Part shown: positions 1 through 9,021 of the stretch, one piece after another | Position numbering within the stretch: position 1 is the stretch's first letter | How the letters are laid out: each line of letters opens with the position of its first letter | Translations under genes and position numbers: made by a program | NCBI RefSeq assembly: GCF_030070105.1 | Contig: NZ_JASJOO010000003.1 | Span: forward strand, 295,155-359,154 | Reading direction: 5' to 3' | DNA from: Bermanella sp. WJH001 | GTDB lineage: Bacteria > Pseudomonadota > Gammaproteobacteria > Pseudomonadales > Oceanobacteraceae | Length of the DNA stretch: 64,000 bases | Notes under the pieces: generated by a model | Told to the model about the DNA's origin: nothing | The model's database searches: none | Seen by the model: the letters and a program-made list of their open reading frames with translations, nothing else

Positions 1-250
1 CTCAAAAGCGGTCATTACCGGTGACATTACTCAAGTGGATTTGCCCCGCGGCACCCGTTCAGGCTTAGGACACATCATAAACATTTTAAAAGATGTAGAA
101 GGCATTGGTTTTACCCATTTTGCCAACAAAGATGTGGTGCGCCACCCATTAGTGCAACGCATTGTGGATGCCTATGACGCCCATGATGCAAAGGTGGCAG
201 CAAATAAAGAAGCCGCTGAACAAGCTAAAAAGGGTGCGTCTAATGATTGA
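1..250 (+). CDS. ybeZ: PhoH-family ATPase YbeZ, C-terminal end (partial)
   Basis: The 5' part lies outside the window; about 82 codons are visible in the frame starting at base 2. The peptide [15 protein letters not shown] followed by [10 protein letters not shown] and [13 protein letters not shown] is the typical end of PhoH/YbeZ proteins, P-loop ATPases that work with YbeY in RNA and ribosome quality control. The P-loop itself is not visible. The stop overlaps the ybeY start (ATGATTGA), so the two are translationally coupled, and the ybeZ-ybeY-corC-lnt order is a conserved operon. The tail after VDAY is Ala/Lys-rich. Confidence 0.93.
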   Translation, partial: SKAVITGDITQVDLPRGTRSGLGHIINILKDVEGIGFTHFANKDVVRHPLVQRIVDAYDAHDAKVAANKEAAEQAKKGASND

Positions 251-713
251 TGTAGACATCCAGCTAGCCAGTGAACACGCCCCGATACCCAGTGACGAGC
301 AGCTGATTCTATGGGCGCAAACCGCGTTAGCGGATTTTAAACAAGACGCTGAATTAAGTATTCGCCTAGTGGATAACGAAGAAAGTCAGCAACTTAACAG
401 CGAGTATCGCGGCAAAGACAAACCAACAAATGTATTGTCATTTCCGTTTGAGATCCCGCCTGAGCTGGCTGATATCGAAGAAATTGGGCATTTAATTGGT
501 GATCTTGTGATCTGCGTACCCGTCGTGGCCGCCGAAGCTCACCTGCAAAACAAGACATTTAGCGATCATTTTGCCCATATGGTCACACATGGCTGCTTGC
601 ATTTATTAGGTTACGACCATATAAAGGACGAAGACGCCGAAATTATGGAAAACCTTGAACGTCAGATTCTAGCCCGTCTAGAAATTGCCGACCCTTACTT
701 AATCACTGATTGA
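243..713 (+). CDS. ybeY: Endoribonuclease YbeY
   Basis: Single-strand endoribonuclease involved in 16S rRNA 3'-end maturation and ribosome quality control. The zinc motif [11 protein letters not shown] (HxxxHxxxxxH) is near residue 115, with the family segments [16 protein letters not shown] and GDLVIC upstream. The ATG at 243 (MIDVDIQ) gives 156 residues, the usual length; an in-frame ATG at 162 would add 27 residues lying inside ybeZ and is rejected. The start overlaps the ybeZ stop and corC follows after 3 bases, consistent with one operon. Confidence 0.96.
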   Translation: MIDVDIQLASEHAPIPSDEQLILWAQTALADFKQDAELSIRLVDNEESQQLNSEYRGKDKPTNVLSFPFEIPPELADIEEIGHLIGDLVICVPVVAAEAHLQNKTFSDHFAHMVTHGCLHLLGYDHIKDEDAEIMENLERQILARLEIADPYLITD

Positions 714-716
714 TAT

Positions 717-1562
717 ATGAACGAAGACCGACCGAGAAAGTCCCTGTTTACATGGCTAACAAGCTTACGCCTATTCTCAGGGGCACCAAAAAGCCATAAT
801 GAAATGAAACACATCCTAAGGGAGGCAGAAGAGCGCCAACTGGTGGACAGTGATGCACTCTCAATCATGGAAGGCGCCATACAGGTGGCCGACATGCAGG
901 TGCGCGAGATTATGATTCCCCGCTCGCAAATGGCGTTCGTCAAATCCGATCAAAAGCCCAAAGAATTCTTACCCCTCATCATTGAAAGCGCCCACTCGCG
1001 CTTCCCTGTACTGGGCGAAAATGATGATGAAGTACTGGGTATTTTGTTAGCCAAAGACTTATTGAACTTAGTGCTTGAGCAAAACACCGATCATTTTCGT
1101 GTGAAAGAAATTTTACGTCCGGTGACCTTTGTTCCTGAAAGCAAACGTCTAAACGTATTATTAAAAGAATTCCGCGCCACCCGAAATCACATGGCCATTG
1201 TGATTGATGAATACGGCGGCATCGCAGGTCTTGTGACCATCGAAGACGTATTGGAACAAATTGTTGGTGACATTGAAGACGAACACGACTTCGATGAAGA
1301 AGACAGCTTCATTAAACAAGTAGGCGAAGACACCTTCATGGTAAAAGCATTAACGTCGATTCAAGACTTTAATGAATCGTTCCACACTCATCATGAAGAT
1401 TTCGAATTTGATACCATTGGCGGCATTGTTATGGGCAAATTTGGACGACTGCCTGAATGCGATGAAAGCATTGTTATTGGCCAACACGAATTCAAAGTAG
1501 TGAACGGCAATAACCGTCAAATTCACTTATTACAAGTCACCAAAATTAAACAAGAAGAATAA
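717..1562 (+). CDS. corC: CorC/YbeX-type CBS-domain protein
   Basis: 281 residues. A pair of CBS domains (roughly residues 60-190: REIMIPRSQM, then VIDEYGGIAGLVTIEDVLEQIVGDIEDE) is followed by the CorC/HlyC C-terminal domain (TIGGIVMGKFGRLP). There is no membrane segment, so this is the short cytosolic CorC/YbeX form rather than a CNNM-like transporter. The family is linked to magnesium/cobalt efflux and, in newer work, to ribosome-related phenotypes; its exact role is debated. It sits between ybeY and lnt with gaps of 3 and 5 bases, so it is co-transcribed. Confidence 0.95.
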   Translation: MNEDRPRKSLFTWLTSLRLFSGAPKSHNEMKHILREAEERQLVDSDALSIMEGAIQVADMQVREIMIPRSQMAFVKSDQKPKEFLPLIIESAHSRFPVLGENDDEVLGILLAKDLLNLVLEQNTDHFRVKEILRPVTFVPESKRLNVLLKEFRATRNHMAIVIDEYGGIAGLVTIEDVLEQIVGDIEDEHDFDEEDSFIKQVGEDTFMVKALTSIQDFNESFHTHHEDFEFDTIGGIVMGKFGRLPECDESIVIGQHEFKVVNGNNRQIHLLQVTKIKQEE

Positions 1563-1567
1563 TGTAA

Positions 1568-3118
1568 ATGGGTTTTGCTTCAACATGGATAAAACGGCCT
1601 GGGTATCTAGGCCATTTTTTTGCGCTTTTGATCGGCGCACTCTTACCGTTTAGTTTTGCACCTTATGATTTGTGGCCAACACAAATTATTTCTGTCGCGC
1701 TTTTATATTTATCACTTAAAGACTTAACCCCCAAACAAGCCCTATGGCGTGGCTGGTGGTACGGTCTTGGTGTGTTTGCATCTGGCGTGAGCTGGGTGTA
1801 TGTCAGTATTCATGTTTACAGTCATACACCAGCGCCCCTCGCCTTTGTTATGACACTATTTTTTGTGGCGGGTCTTGCTTGGTTTTTTGCCCTGATGACC
1901 TACACCCATCAAAAATGGCTACGAGACAAGGCATTTACCTTTATTAGCTTTGCGTTTATCTGGGTATTATTTGAATGGATAAGGAGTTGGTTTTTAGGGG
2001 GCTTTCCTTGGCTGTTTTTAGGGGACGCCCATATCGACACCCCCCTAGCCGGTTTTGCTCCGGTATTTGGTGTTTATGGCATCAGCCTAATCATCGCGAT
2101 CAGTGCAACCTTGATGGTCGATTGGCAATGGAAAACACACTCTAAATCTGGCCTAACCATGATCATTGCACCTTGGTTACTGGGTCCACTGCTTAACCAA
2201 ATTAATTGGACCCAAGCAGCACAGAACTCAGAAATAAATGTGGTGGCCATCCAAGGTAACATTAGCCAAGAGCGTAAATGGCTATCGGAAGAAATTTATC
2301 CCACCCTTGAAAAATATCGTGTTGCCAGTGAGAAAAATTGGAATGCAGATGTAATTCTATGGCCAGAAACTGCGGTGACTGTTTTGCATCATCAAGCCAA
2401 AGAATATTTAAAATATCTTGATACCGAAGGTAAAAAACATCACACCTCTGTGATTACCGGTATCCCTTATCAGCAAAACCAAACAGAAGAATTCCCTGGG
2501 GCTTACCACAACAGCATTTTAGCGTTAGGGGAAAGCAGCGGCCTATACCATAAACAAAAGTTAGTGCCGTTTGGTGAGTATGTGCCGCTGCCACAAAGCT
2601 GGCGTGGATTATTAACCTTTTTTAATATTCCCATGTCCGATTTTGCAGCAGGCAAAAGTAATCAAGCGCCGATTCATGTGTCCAGTAACAACCTAACTTA
2701 TGATATCGCCCCTTTTATTTGTTATGACATTGTTTACCCAGACCACGTGGCACGTTTTGCAAAAGACACAGGGCTGTTAATCACCATTAGCAACGATGCT
2801 TGGTTTGGTCATAGTATTGGGCCATTACAGCATTTTGCCATTGCCCGTATGCGTGCCCTTGAGAATGGCCGTTACTTATTGCGCAGCACCAACACAGGCA
2901 TCACTGCACTTATTGACCACAAAGGACAGGTAGTTGAACGTGTCCCCCAATTTGAATACGCCGTGCTCAATGCTCAAGCGCATGTTATGACAGGCAATAC
3001 GCCATTTAACATTTGGGGTAGCGGGCCCATTTTAATTGTAATATGGCTAGGTTTACTCATCATCAGTCTACGCCAATCTCGTTTTTGGCCTCGTAACTCA
3101 AGCCAAAAACAGGCATAA
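1568..3118 (+). CDS. lnt: Apolipoprotein N-acyltransferase
   Basis: Inner-membrane enzyme that adds the third acyl chain to the N-terminal Cys of lipoproteins. 516 residues: about six N-terminal membrane segments (to residue ~215), a nitrilase-like periplasmic domain and one C-terminal membrane segment. The catalytic triad is visible: E267 in WPETAV, K329 in YHKQKLVPFGEYVP and C385 in FICYDIVYP. Last gene of the ybeZ-ybeY-corC-lnt operon, followed at once by a strong terminator. Two lipoprotein genes with lipoboxes in this window (lptE and the one at 22422) give it clear clients. Confidence 0.97.
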   Translation: MGFASTWIKRPGYLGHFFALLIGALLPFSFAPYDLWPTQIISVALLYLSLKDLTPKQALWRGWWYGLGVFASGVSWVYVSIHVYSHTPAPLAFVMTLFFVAGLAWFFALMTYTHQKWLRDKAFTFISFAFIWVLFEWIRSWFLGGFPWLFLGDAHIDTPLAGFAPVFGVYGISLIIAISATLMVDWQWKTHSKSGLTMIIAPWLLGPLLNQINWTQAAQNSEINVVAIQGNISQERKWLSEEIYPTLEKYRVASEKNWNADVILWPETAVTVLHHQAKEYLKYLDTEGKKHHTSVITGIPYQQNQTEEFPGAYHNSILALGESSGLYHKQKLVPFGEYVPLPQSWRGLLTFFNIPMSDFAAGKSNQAPIHVSSNNLTYDIAPFICYDIVYPDHVARFAKDTGLLITISNDAWFGHSIGPLQHFAIARMRALENGRYLLRSTNTGITALIDHKGQVVERVPQFEYAVLNAQAHVMTGNTPFNIWGSGPILIVIWLGLLIISLRQSRFWPRNSSQKQA

Positions 3119-3120
3119 AA

Positions 3121-3157
3121 AAACGCCCATAAAGCCATCTTTATGGGCGTTTTTTTT
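3121..3157. terminator. Bidirectional intrinsic terminator after lnt
   Basis: A near-perfect hairpin (AAACGCCCATAAAG / CTTTATGGGCGTTT, loop CCAT) with a run of A before and T after. It lies between convergent genes, lnt (+) and the orphan ending at 3166 (-), and can serve both. Confidence 0.92.
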
Positions 3158-3165
3158 ATTCGATC

Positions 3166-3540
3166 TTAATTTAATTGCAGGCGTACAATTTCATTTCGAT
3201 TATGCAGGGCATCCAGTTTATTAGGAAATAACTGAATATCATTAGGTGTAATTAAAATGGCTTTTTCACCCACTAATCCTACAAAACCCGCACTGAATTC
3301 TGTAACAAACCCTTGCTCAGAAAACGCTAAAACCTGTTCTGAGGGAAGATCAACCATGGCTTTCAAGCCATTACCCAGCGGATCATTAATGGACTCAATA
3401 TTTTTATACAAGGCCATAAATGTCGATTGAATGACAAGCACAAAACCATTACGAAAGGTTAACCATTGAGCTGGCTGGGCGGTGTTTTCATTAAAAAATT
3501 CACACCGCACAATAATATCTGAGTTGCCTTCTATAACCAT
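3166..3540 (-). CDS. Hypothetical protein, 124 aa
   Basis: Not recognised. 124 residues, no signal peptide, membrane segment or Cys-rich motif; a mixed-composition soluble protein with several short beta-like hydrophobic stretches (WLTFRNGFVLVIQSTFMAL, GLVGEKAILITPNDIQLF). The ATG at 3540 has only a weak upstream purine stretch (GGGTACGAAC). It shares the bidirectional terminator with lnt and lies 44 bases downstream of the cytochrome c gene on the same strand, so it may be co-transcribed with it. Being a real gene is supported by frame length and tidy flanks, not by homology. Confidence 0.65.
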   Translation of the reverse strand: MVIEGNSDIIVRCEFFNENTAQPAQWLTFRNGFVLVIQSTFMALYKNIESINDPLGNGLKAMVDLPSEQVLAFSEQGFVTEFSAGFVGLVGEKAILITPNDIQLFPNKLDALHNRNEIVRLQLN

Positions 3541-3584
3541 GTTCGTACCCGCTAAAAAAAACGCAGTATACCTTAAGCAAAGAC

Positions 3585-4223
3585 CTAAGGCATGGTAGCA
3601 ATATAATCCGCCAGCGGTTCAATATCGCTAGCATCCACCACTTTCATAATATTAACCATAGGGGAACTTGCACGAGCCGCTTTGCCTTTTTTAAAGTCAT
3701 TTAACGTTTTCATTAAAAAGGCTTTCTTTTGTCCAGCCAAACGAGGCAATTCATGATCTCCACGTCCATCGACACCATGGCAAGCCATGCATAGGCCATC
3801 ATAACGGGCCTTGCCTTTTGCAGACGTCACAATTCCCTCTTGAGGGCGCACGGTTTGAGAAGAGAAATACAAAACCATGTTTACTTTTTCATGGTCTTTA
3901 AGTGAGCGGGCAAGCTGTTGCATGACATAGCTTTTGCGCTCACCTGTCGCAAACATCTGAAACTGTTTTAACAAATATTCTGTATTTTGACCGGCAAGAT
4001 TAGGAATGTCAGGTTTCACGCTATTGCCATCTTTACCATGACAATAACCACATAACATGGAGCGCTCTTTGCCCTCTTCAAGTGCAATTTGGTATTCCAC
4101 CTGATTGGATTTAATTAACTCAAGTTGAGCCAGCATATTGTCATAATCATCGGCCCAAGTATTTACACTCAAGCAGCCAAGACAAAACAATAACCCAGTG
4201 ATACGCCAGACAGCCTTGCTCAT
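3585..4223 (-). CDS. Periplasmic di-haem cytochrome c (c4-like)
   Basis: 212 residues with a signal peptide (hydrophobic run ending near NTWADD, residues 1-25). Two haem c attachment sites: C58-G-Y-C61-H62 and C145-M-A-C148-H149, each in a cytochrome c class I-like domain, with NLAGQ after the first and RLAGQ after the second as in cytochrome c4/c553 families. Met residues in each half could be axial ligands. Expected role: soluble periplasmic electron carrier to a terminal oxidase. No oxidase or c-type maturation gene is nearby. The upstream gap (4224-4371) holds the promoter region, not resolved. Confidence 0.9.
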   Translation of the reverse strand: MSKAVWRITGLLFCLGCLSVNTWADDYDNMLAQLELIKSNQVEYQIALEEGKERSMLCGYCHGKDGNSVKPDIPNLAGQNTEYLLKQFQMFATGERKSYVMQQLARSLKDHEKVNMVLYFSSQTVRPQEGIVTSAKGKARYDGLCMACHGVDGRGDHELPRLAGQKKAFLMKTLNDFKKGKAARASSPMVNIMKVVDASDIEPLADYIATMP

Positions 4224-4371
4224 AGTGATCTCTCAAGTAAAAAGGAAGGCAAATTACAGAGCAAACGTACCAATTACAATGACTTAAATTAACAGATCGT
4301 TATGTAATGTGAATTCTCTGACATGCATCAATTTATTCTGACTAGCTAGACAATTTTAAGCGATGAAATGC

Positions 4372-4406
4372 AAAAAAAAGCACCACATTGTGTGGTGCTT
4401 TTTTTG
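4372..4406 (-). terminator. Intrinsic terminator downstream of the large lipoprotein gene
   Basis: Hairpin AAGCACCACA / TGTGGTGCTT with a TTG loop and T-runs on both strands. On the minus strand it follows the stop of the gene at 4422, and it separates that gene from the cytochrome c gene. Confidence 0.88.
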
Positions 4407-4421
4407 TTTCATAGAGTGACT

Positions 4422-6932
4422 CTATTCAGTCAGCTCACCATCAATCACCGATGGGGGCTGATCACTGATATCTGGCATGGTGCCAATATTAAACACATCA
4501 CCCGTGATACCCGTAGGCACCGCCTGACTAGGAGCCGTTAGCGGTAAGCTGCTGCAGTTGCTTGCGGCCACGGTTTGCATGCGCTGCTCTACATCATTCG
4601 CCTTAATGATGTACTGATCCGATGAACCTAATATGGTGCCATCTTTTAGATTGATCACAGGTCCCCAGCGGTTATTGCTTTCTTCAAACGGTAACCCCCA
4701 TAGCTGGCCTTTGCCGCCATACTCTAATAGGAATACCTTGCCGTCTTGGGTCGCCACACCGTTACGATCATTAACCGTAGCGTGGGTGTATTTCATGGTA
4801 ATCGGTTTATCAAATGACACCACATTATCACTGCCGTCTATCAGCACCATTTGTTGTTGCCAATGCTCTAGGCCGGTTTCCCACACATAGAACTCCGTCA
4901 CATCACCCGCTTCTATCGCTGTATAAAGATTCGCTCGACTCGTAATGCTTTCGGCTGTTGCCACAGTGGTTGAAATCATAGGTCCACTATTCAACCCCCA
5001 GCTCCAATATTGTGAATCTTCAACATCACTTTTTGTTACCGTACTGGCATACGTCACAGGGTCTGTAGTGATTTTTAAGGTCAGGTCTGTTTTAGAAAAT
5101 GCGTAATCTTGAGTCATTGAATAACTATTACCCACAAACACATCTTTTTGAGCCGCACTGGAACTTACATCAGTGGCTGCAATGTTTTTATCTAAACAAC
5201 GATCAAAACATTTCAACGTTACAGAATCGCCCGCTGCAAATAGTTCACCAGTACCCGTTTCACTGCCATCCACAAAACTGCGAGTAAAGAAACGGATCTT
5301 CGATGCACCCGATAAATAACGCACATTACCACCTAGTTGACGTGACCACATATTCAGCACCACATCACTATTTAGCGGCACAGCAACCGCTGGGCTCACC
5401 GGAGTAATTTGCTCGCCATTACCACTAAAGCTACGAATACCCGTCACCTCAAAGCCGTTATTAGTGCTATTAGCTTCTAAGATGACCTCTAGGCCATCAT
5501 TTTCATCAGAGTCCTTATTAAAATCGGAATTAGCACTTAACAAGAATGAGTCACTTTCAAACAACCAAGTCGAAAACGTCACGCCATCAAGATCCGTAAG
5601 GTCAAGCGCATCCACGGTATTTTTAATCAAACGACCTGGCGCTACTTTAACCGTAAAGTTATCCCCCACAGTGTCATCAAATTTCGCTTGCTGCACGGTT
5701 TCACCGTTAGTGAAGTTTTGGCCATCTTCACGCCAAGAGCCCCAATAACCGATGTGCCCCCAGCTTTCAAAACCATTTGAGTCACTGCCCGTGCCGTCAC
5801 CGTCACCGTCCACTTTGATTTGCATACCTGAGTTAACTTCAACCGCTGAACCATCGGCTTTGTTGTACAGGGAGTAATTCCACACCACGCTATTAAAACC
5901 ATCACGGGCTAAACAGGCTTGGCTATCAAATGTACCGGCATTAATTTCTGCGTAGGTTGATGCTTTCCCCATGTGCACGTAATCGGCATTAACCGCTAAG
6001 GCGAATGCTGCATTTTCATTGTACTGCGGAGTATTACCCGATACCGCCTCTACACACTCTTGGCCCGTACGTGCCAAACCAGTTTGTGTCGATTCGTTGT
6101 AATCCACCGATGCCGTTACAGTACAGTCCACCTGTACACTGTTGTCTTCATATGAATCTTCTTGATACAGGGTAAAGCTGGCACCGCCATCTGAGGCCTC
6201 TGACGAGATCACTTCACCAGAACCTGTGCTGTCGGCCTCTGTGGACGTCAGCGTCGGTAATAAGCCATAGGTTAACGTGAATTCACCAAAGGGGTTGTTA
6301 TCAGTTGGGGTTTTACGCACTTCACCCAACATTAAAATCACATCTGGGCCGCCTCCTTCGCCTGACTGGCCGGCATAATCCTCAACCCAGCCTTTATAAA
6401 TCAGTGGGTCTGATGATGATGCTTGTGAGCTATTACCCACAATGGTAACAAATTGTTGGACCTGCTCTGAACTGCCTTGAGAGTCATCTCCACCCTCACC
6501 GCCTTTATCTTCAAAGCAACGACTGGCGTCATTCCAGCTAATGTAGTTGCCTTCTCCTTTCATGGCTAAAGGCTGTGACTGGTTGGTAAAACACAACAAA
6601 CTATCAATAAAACTAATGGGCTGTACCGCATCCAGCCAAACATACACATTTTGGCGAGCCGTCACGTAATCACTGGTAGACGCCAGTGTCGAGGTATCTG
6701 CTACCGCCCTAGACGCCATGCTATTTTGGTTCGCGATAAATGATGCCCCTGACGTGCTTTCGTCTTGAGCAGATACCAGAGACATTTGCTCAGGCAGTGC
6801 CACTGCACCGGTTAAACTAACAGCGGCACTTACTGAACCACCACCTGAATCAGAGGTACTGTTGGAACTATCGGAACATGCAGTGGTGAAGGCAATGGCC
6901 CCCATTACAGCAACAAAAGGAAGGGTTTTCAT
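4422..6932 (-). CDS. Large secreted orphan lipoprotein, 836 aa
   Basis: No recognised domain. The N-terminus MKTLPFVAVMGAIAFTTAC followed by SDSSNSTSDSGGG looks like a lipoprotein signal with Cys19 as the lipidated residue and a Ser/Gly-rich tether; Ser at +2 predicts outer-membrane sorting. The lipobox (TTAC) is not classical, so lipidation is likely, not certain. The rest is rich in Ser, Thr, Asp, Gly and Asn, with scattered Cys (CLARDGF, CFDRCLD) and repeated Trp/Tyr beta-strand patterns suggesting an extracellular beta-rich fold. The ATG at 6932 is chosen because GAGG lies 8 bases upstream; a TTG four codons earlier would include that site. Monocistronic, with its own terminator. Confidence 0.85.
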   Translation of the reverse strand: MKTLPFVAVMGAIAFTTACSDSSNSTSDSGGGSVSAAVSLTGAVALPEQMSLVSAQDESTSGASFIANQNSMASRAVADTSTLASTSDYVTARQNVYVWLDAVQPISFIDSLLCFTNQSQPLAMKGEGNYISWNDASRCFEDKGGEGGDDSQGSSEQVQQFVTIVGNSSQASSSDPLIYKGWVEDYAGQSGEGGGPDVILMLGEVRKTPTDNNPFGEFTLTYGLLPTLTSTEADSTGSGEVISSEASDGGASFTLYQEDSYEDNSVQVDCTVTASVDYNESTQTGLARTGQECVEAVSGNTPQYNENAAFALAVNADYVHMGKASTYAEINAGTFDSQACLARDGFNSVVWNYSLYNKADGSAVEVNSGMQIKVDGDGDGTGSDSNGFESWGHIGYWGSWREDGQNFTNGETVQQAKFDDTVGDNFTVKVAPGRLIKNTVDALDLTDLDGVTFSTWLFESDSFLLSANSDFNKDSDENDGLEVILEANSTNNGFEVTGIRSFSGNGEQITPVSPAVAVPLNSDVVLNMWSRQLGGNVRYLSGASKIRFFTRSFVDGSETGTGELFAAGDSVTLKCFDRCLDKNIAATDVSSSAAQKDVFVGNSYSMTQDYAFSKTDLTLKITTDPVTYASTVTKSDVEDSQYWSWGLNSGPMISTTVATAESITSRANLYTAIEAGDVTEFYVWETGLEHWQQQMVLIDGSDNVVSFDKPITMKYTHATVNDRNGVATQDGKVFLLEYGGKGQLWGLPFEESNNRWGPVINLKDGTILGSSDQYIIKANDVEQRMQTVAASNCSSLPLTAPSQAVPTGITGDVFNIGTMPDISDQPPSVIDGELTE

Positions 6933-7183
6933 GTGTAACCTCAATTGTCCTTGTAGGTATTCAAACCTTAGTTACACTGGGCCAATCTTGCCTGTGACCT
7001 ATATCAATTTTTTACCACACCCCTTATGTTTAAAGGCTTTCAGAGATAGACTGTTTATTAATAAAAATGAATTACTCATACATCAAAAGCATAATTGATT
7101 AACCCGTCAGATTCGGGCAGAGAAAAAACAGGTGGCAAAAGGTTGGTAGGTTTAACCACTAAAAAACGAGGTCAACAAGCAGG

Positions 7184-8812
7184 TTAAGACATTTCAATAA
7201 AACCAATGGCTTGACGTAACATTTCTGTTTGCGAGCCACTCACTTCATTAAATTTCATACCATAAGTAAAGCCATCTTTTTTAGGGTGCATATGCTGTAC
7301 GTTTGCACTTAATCGCATCGGGGTTTGACTGCGGTATTCTTGAAGGTCTTCTTTAGGAAGCATCAACGAAACATCGACACAGCTGTCATTATTAATCTCT
7401 CGATTTAACAGCACCTTCATCCCAGTCAAACTAATATTTTCGCAATAGGCATCTTCCCAAACACCGTCAATATTTATGCGTACCAAAAAGTGAGATTGAA
7501 GCCTTGGGTGTTGGCGACGCTCATCCTCATTCGCTTCGTTAATACGAATAATCGCGGATTTTTTGATGTTAAAATGATTAATCAAATCCGTAAGGGTTTG
7601 TGTTCTGGACAATAATGACTCAGCAATATTATTGGTATTAGCGACCTTTGATGTGTTTTGTTCTAGGATTTCCAGCAGCCCTTCCATGGCCACTTCAAGC
7701 TCTGTAAAACGCGACAATTGCTGTGAACTGATTTCGTCAATTTGCAGGGCATTTTGCGCAGAAATCATAATTTGACTGGCCGCCTGATCAATCTCTTCAG
7801 CGGTATTTAACCCAAGCTCTGCATTCTTTTGCACCTGCTCAACCACACCCACCATTGAACTGGCCACTTGTTTTACATTAGTGGTCAGGCTACTGATTAT
7901 GGAATTAATCTCTTCGGAGCTTTGACTGGTTTTTTCAGCTAAACTTCTCACCTCATCAGCCACCACCGCAAACCCTCGCCCTTGTTCTCCCGCGCGAGCA
8001 GCTTCGATGGCCGCATTTAACGCCAACAAGTTAGTTTGGTCGGCAATATCACTGATGGTGCCAATAATTTCAGCGATTTTATCAGCGGTCACATCCAACG
8101 CTTCAACTTGTTGCGCTGCGGTTTTAACCGTTCGTTGAATGCCGCCCATGTCTTCCACACTTTTTTGCACAACGTGTTTACTAGAAAGTGCAGCCTGTTT
8201 CCCCTTATCGGCTGTTTTACGCGAATCATCCGCAAGGGATTGGATATTGGCGCTAATTTCATGCAGCTGTAAAATCACGGCATTAACATCTTTAAATTTG
8301 GTTTTTTCTTTTTCAGAATGCATTGCAATAGTGCGACTGACTTCCGTAATTTGGTAAGCACTTTGTCGCATGTAACGTGAACTTGCATCGGCATTGGCTA
8401 ACACATCATTTAAACGCTTAACCATTGAATTAAAGTGATGGCTCAATTGCCCCACTTCATCTTCACTTCGAGCTTCAACCGTAATCGTTAAGTCGCCTTT
8501 CTCCACTTTGCGCAACGCTCTAATCAGGGCGTAAACCGGCTTAAGAAATATCGTCGCGACCAGCCCTATCACCATAAATTGAATTGAAAATTCAATGGCT
8601 GACTCCCAAATACTGTTAAAGATAAAGTCACTACGAGAAGCCACCATCAAGGCGATCGCCTCTGCTGGCACATCTTGATCGCTGGCAATATCGATCATTT
8701 TTTGCAGTTCATAAAACGCTAAAAAACGATTAAAAAGTGTTGTGATCGCGGTGACCGCAATAAACCCAATTTGTAGCTTCCAGCGCAAGCTCAGCTTTGA
8801 CCACCAACCCAT
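7184..8812 (-). CDS. Methyl-accepting chemotaxis protein with C-terminal PilZ domain
   Basis: 542 residues. Two membrane segments (about 13-32 and 66-92) enclose a loop of only about 35 residues, too short for a usual ligand-binding domain. HAMP follows (~93-145), then the signalling coiled coil with the conserved tip ([34 protein letters not shown]). A PilZ domain fills residues 431-542: RRQHPR near 432-437 plus ENISLTG near 459 match the RxxxR and (D/N)xSxxG c-di-GMP-binding signatures. Expected role: a receptor coupling CheA/CheW output to c-di-GMP or an intracellular state. No other che gene is in the window. Confidence 0.94.
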   Translation of the reverse strand: MGWWSKLSLRWKLQIGFIAVTAITTLFNRFLAFYELQKMIDIASDQDVPAEAIALMVASRSDFIFNSIWESAIEFSIQFMVIGLVATIFLKPVYALIRALRKVEKGDLTITVEARSEDEVGQLSHHFNSMVKRLNDVLANADASSRYMRQSAYQITEVSRTIAMHSEKEKTKFKDVNAVILQLHEISANIQSLADDSRKTADKGKQAALSSKHVVQKSVEDMGGIQRTVKTAAQQVEALDVTADKIAEIIGTISDIADQTNLLALNAAIEAARAGEQGRGFAVVADEVRSLAEKTSQSSEEINSIISSLTTNVKQVASSMVGVVEQVQKNAELGLNTAEEIDQAASQIMISAQNALQIDEISSQQLSRFTELEVAMEGLLEILEQNTSKVANTNNIAESLLSRTQTLTDLINHFNIKKSAIIRINEANEDERRQHPRLQSHFLVRINIDGVWEDAYCENISLTGMKVLLNREINNDSCVDVSLMLPKEDLQEYRSQTPMRLSANVQHMHPKKDGFTYGMKFNEVSGSQTEMLRQAIGFIEMS

Positions 8813-9021
8813 GATGCATTCCGTTTGCTCATTATATCTATTGAGATTAGAAGACAGGCCCTTTAATTCAAGCCGTTATCTCGCCCAAACAGGCCTAAAA
8901 GTGACAATCTTGACCCTATATTTACTAGGCCTTAACAGGGAATTTGAGGTATCCTTAGGGGCTAATTTCTTAATCATTTTGATAGCATTTATGCTATTTC
9001 AATAGGCAGCCTATCAGCACC

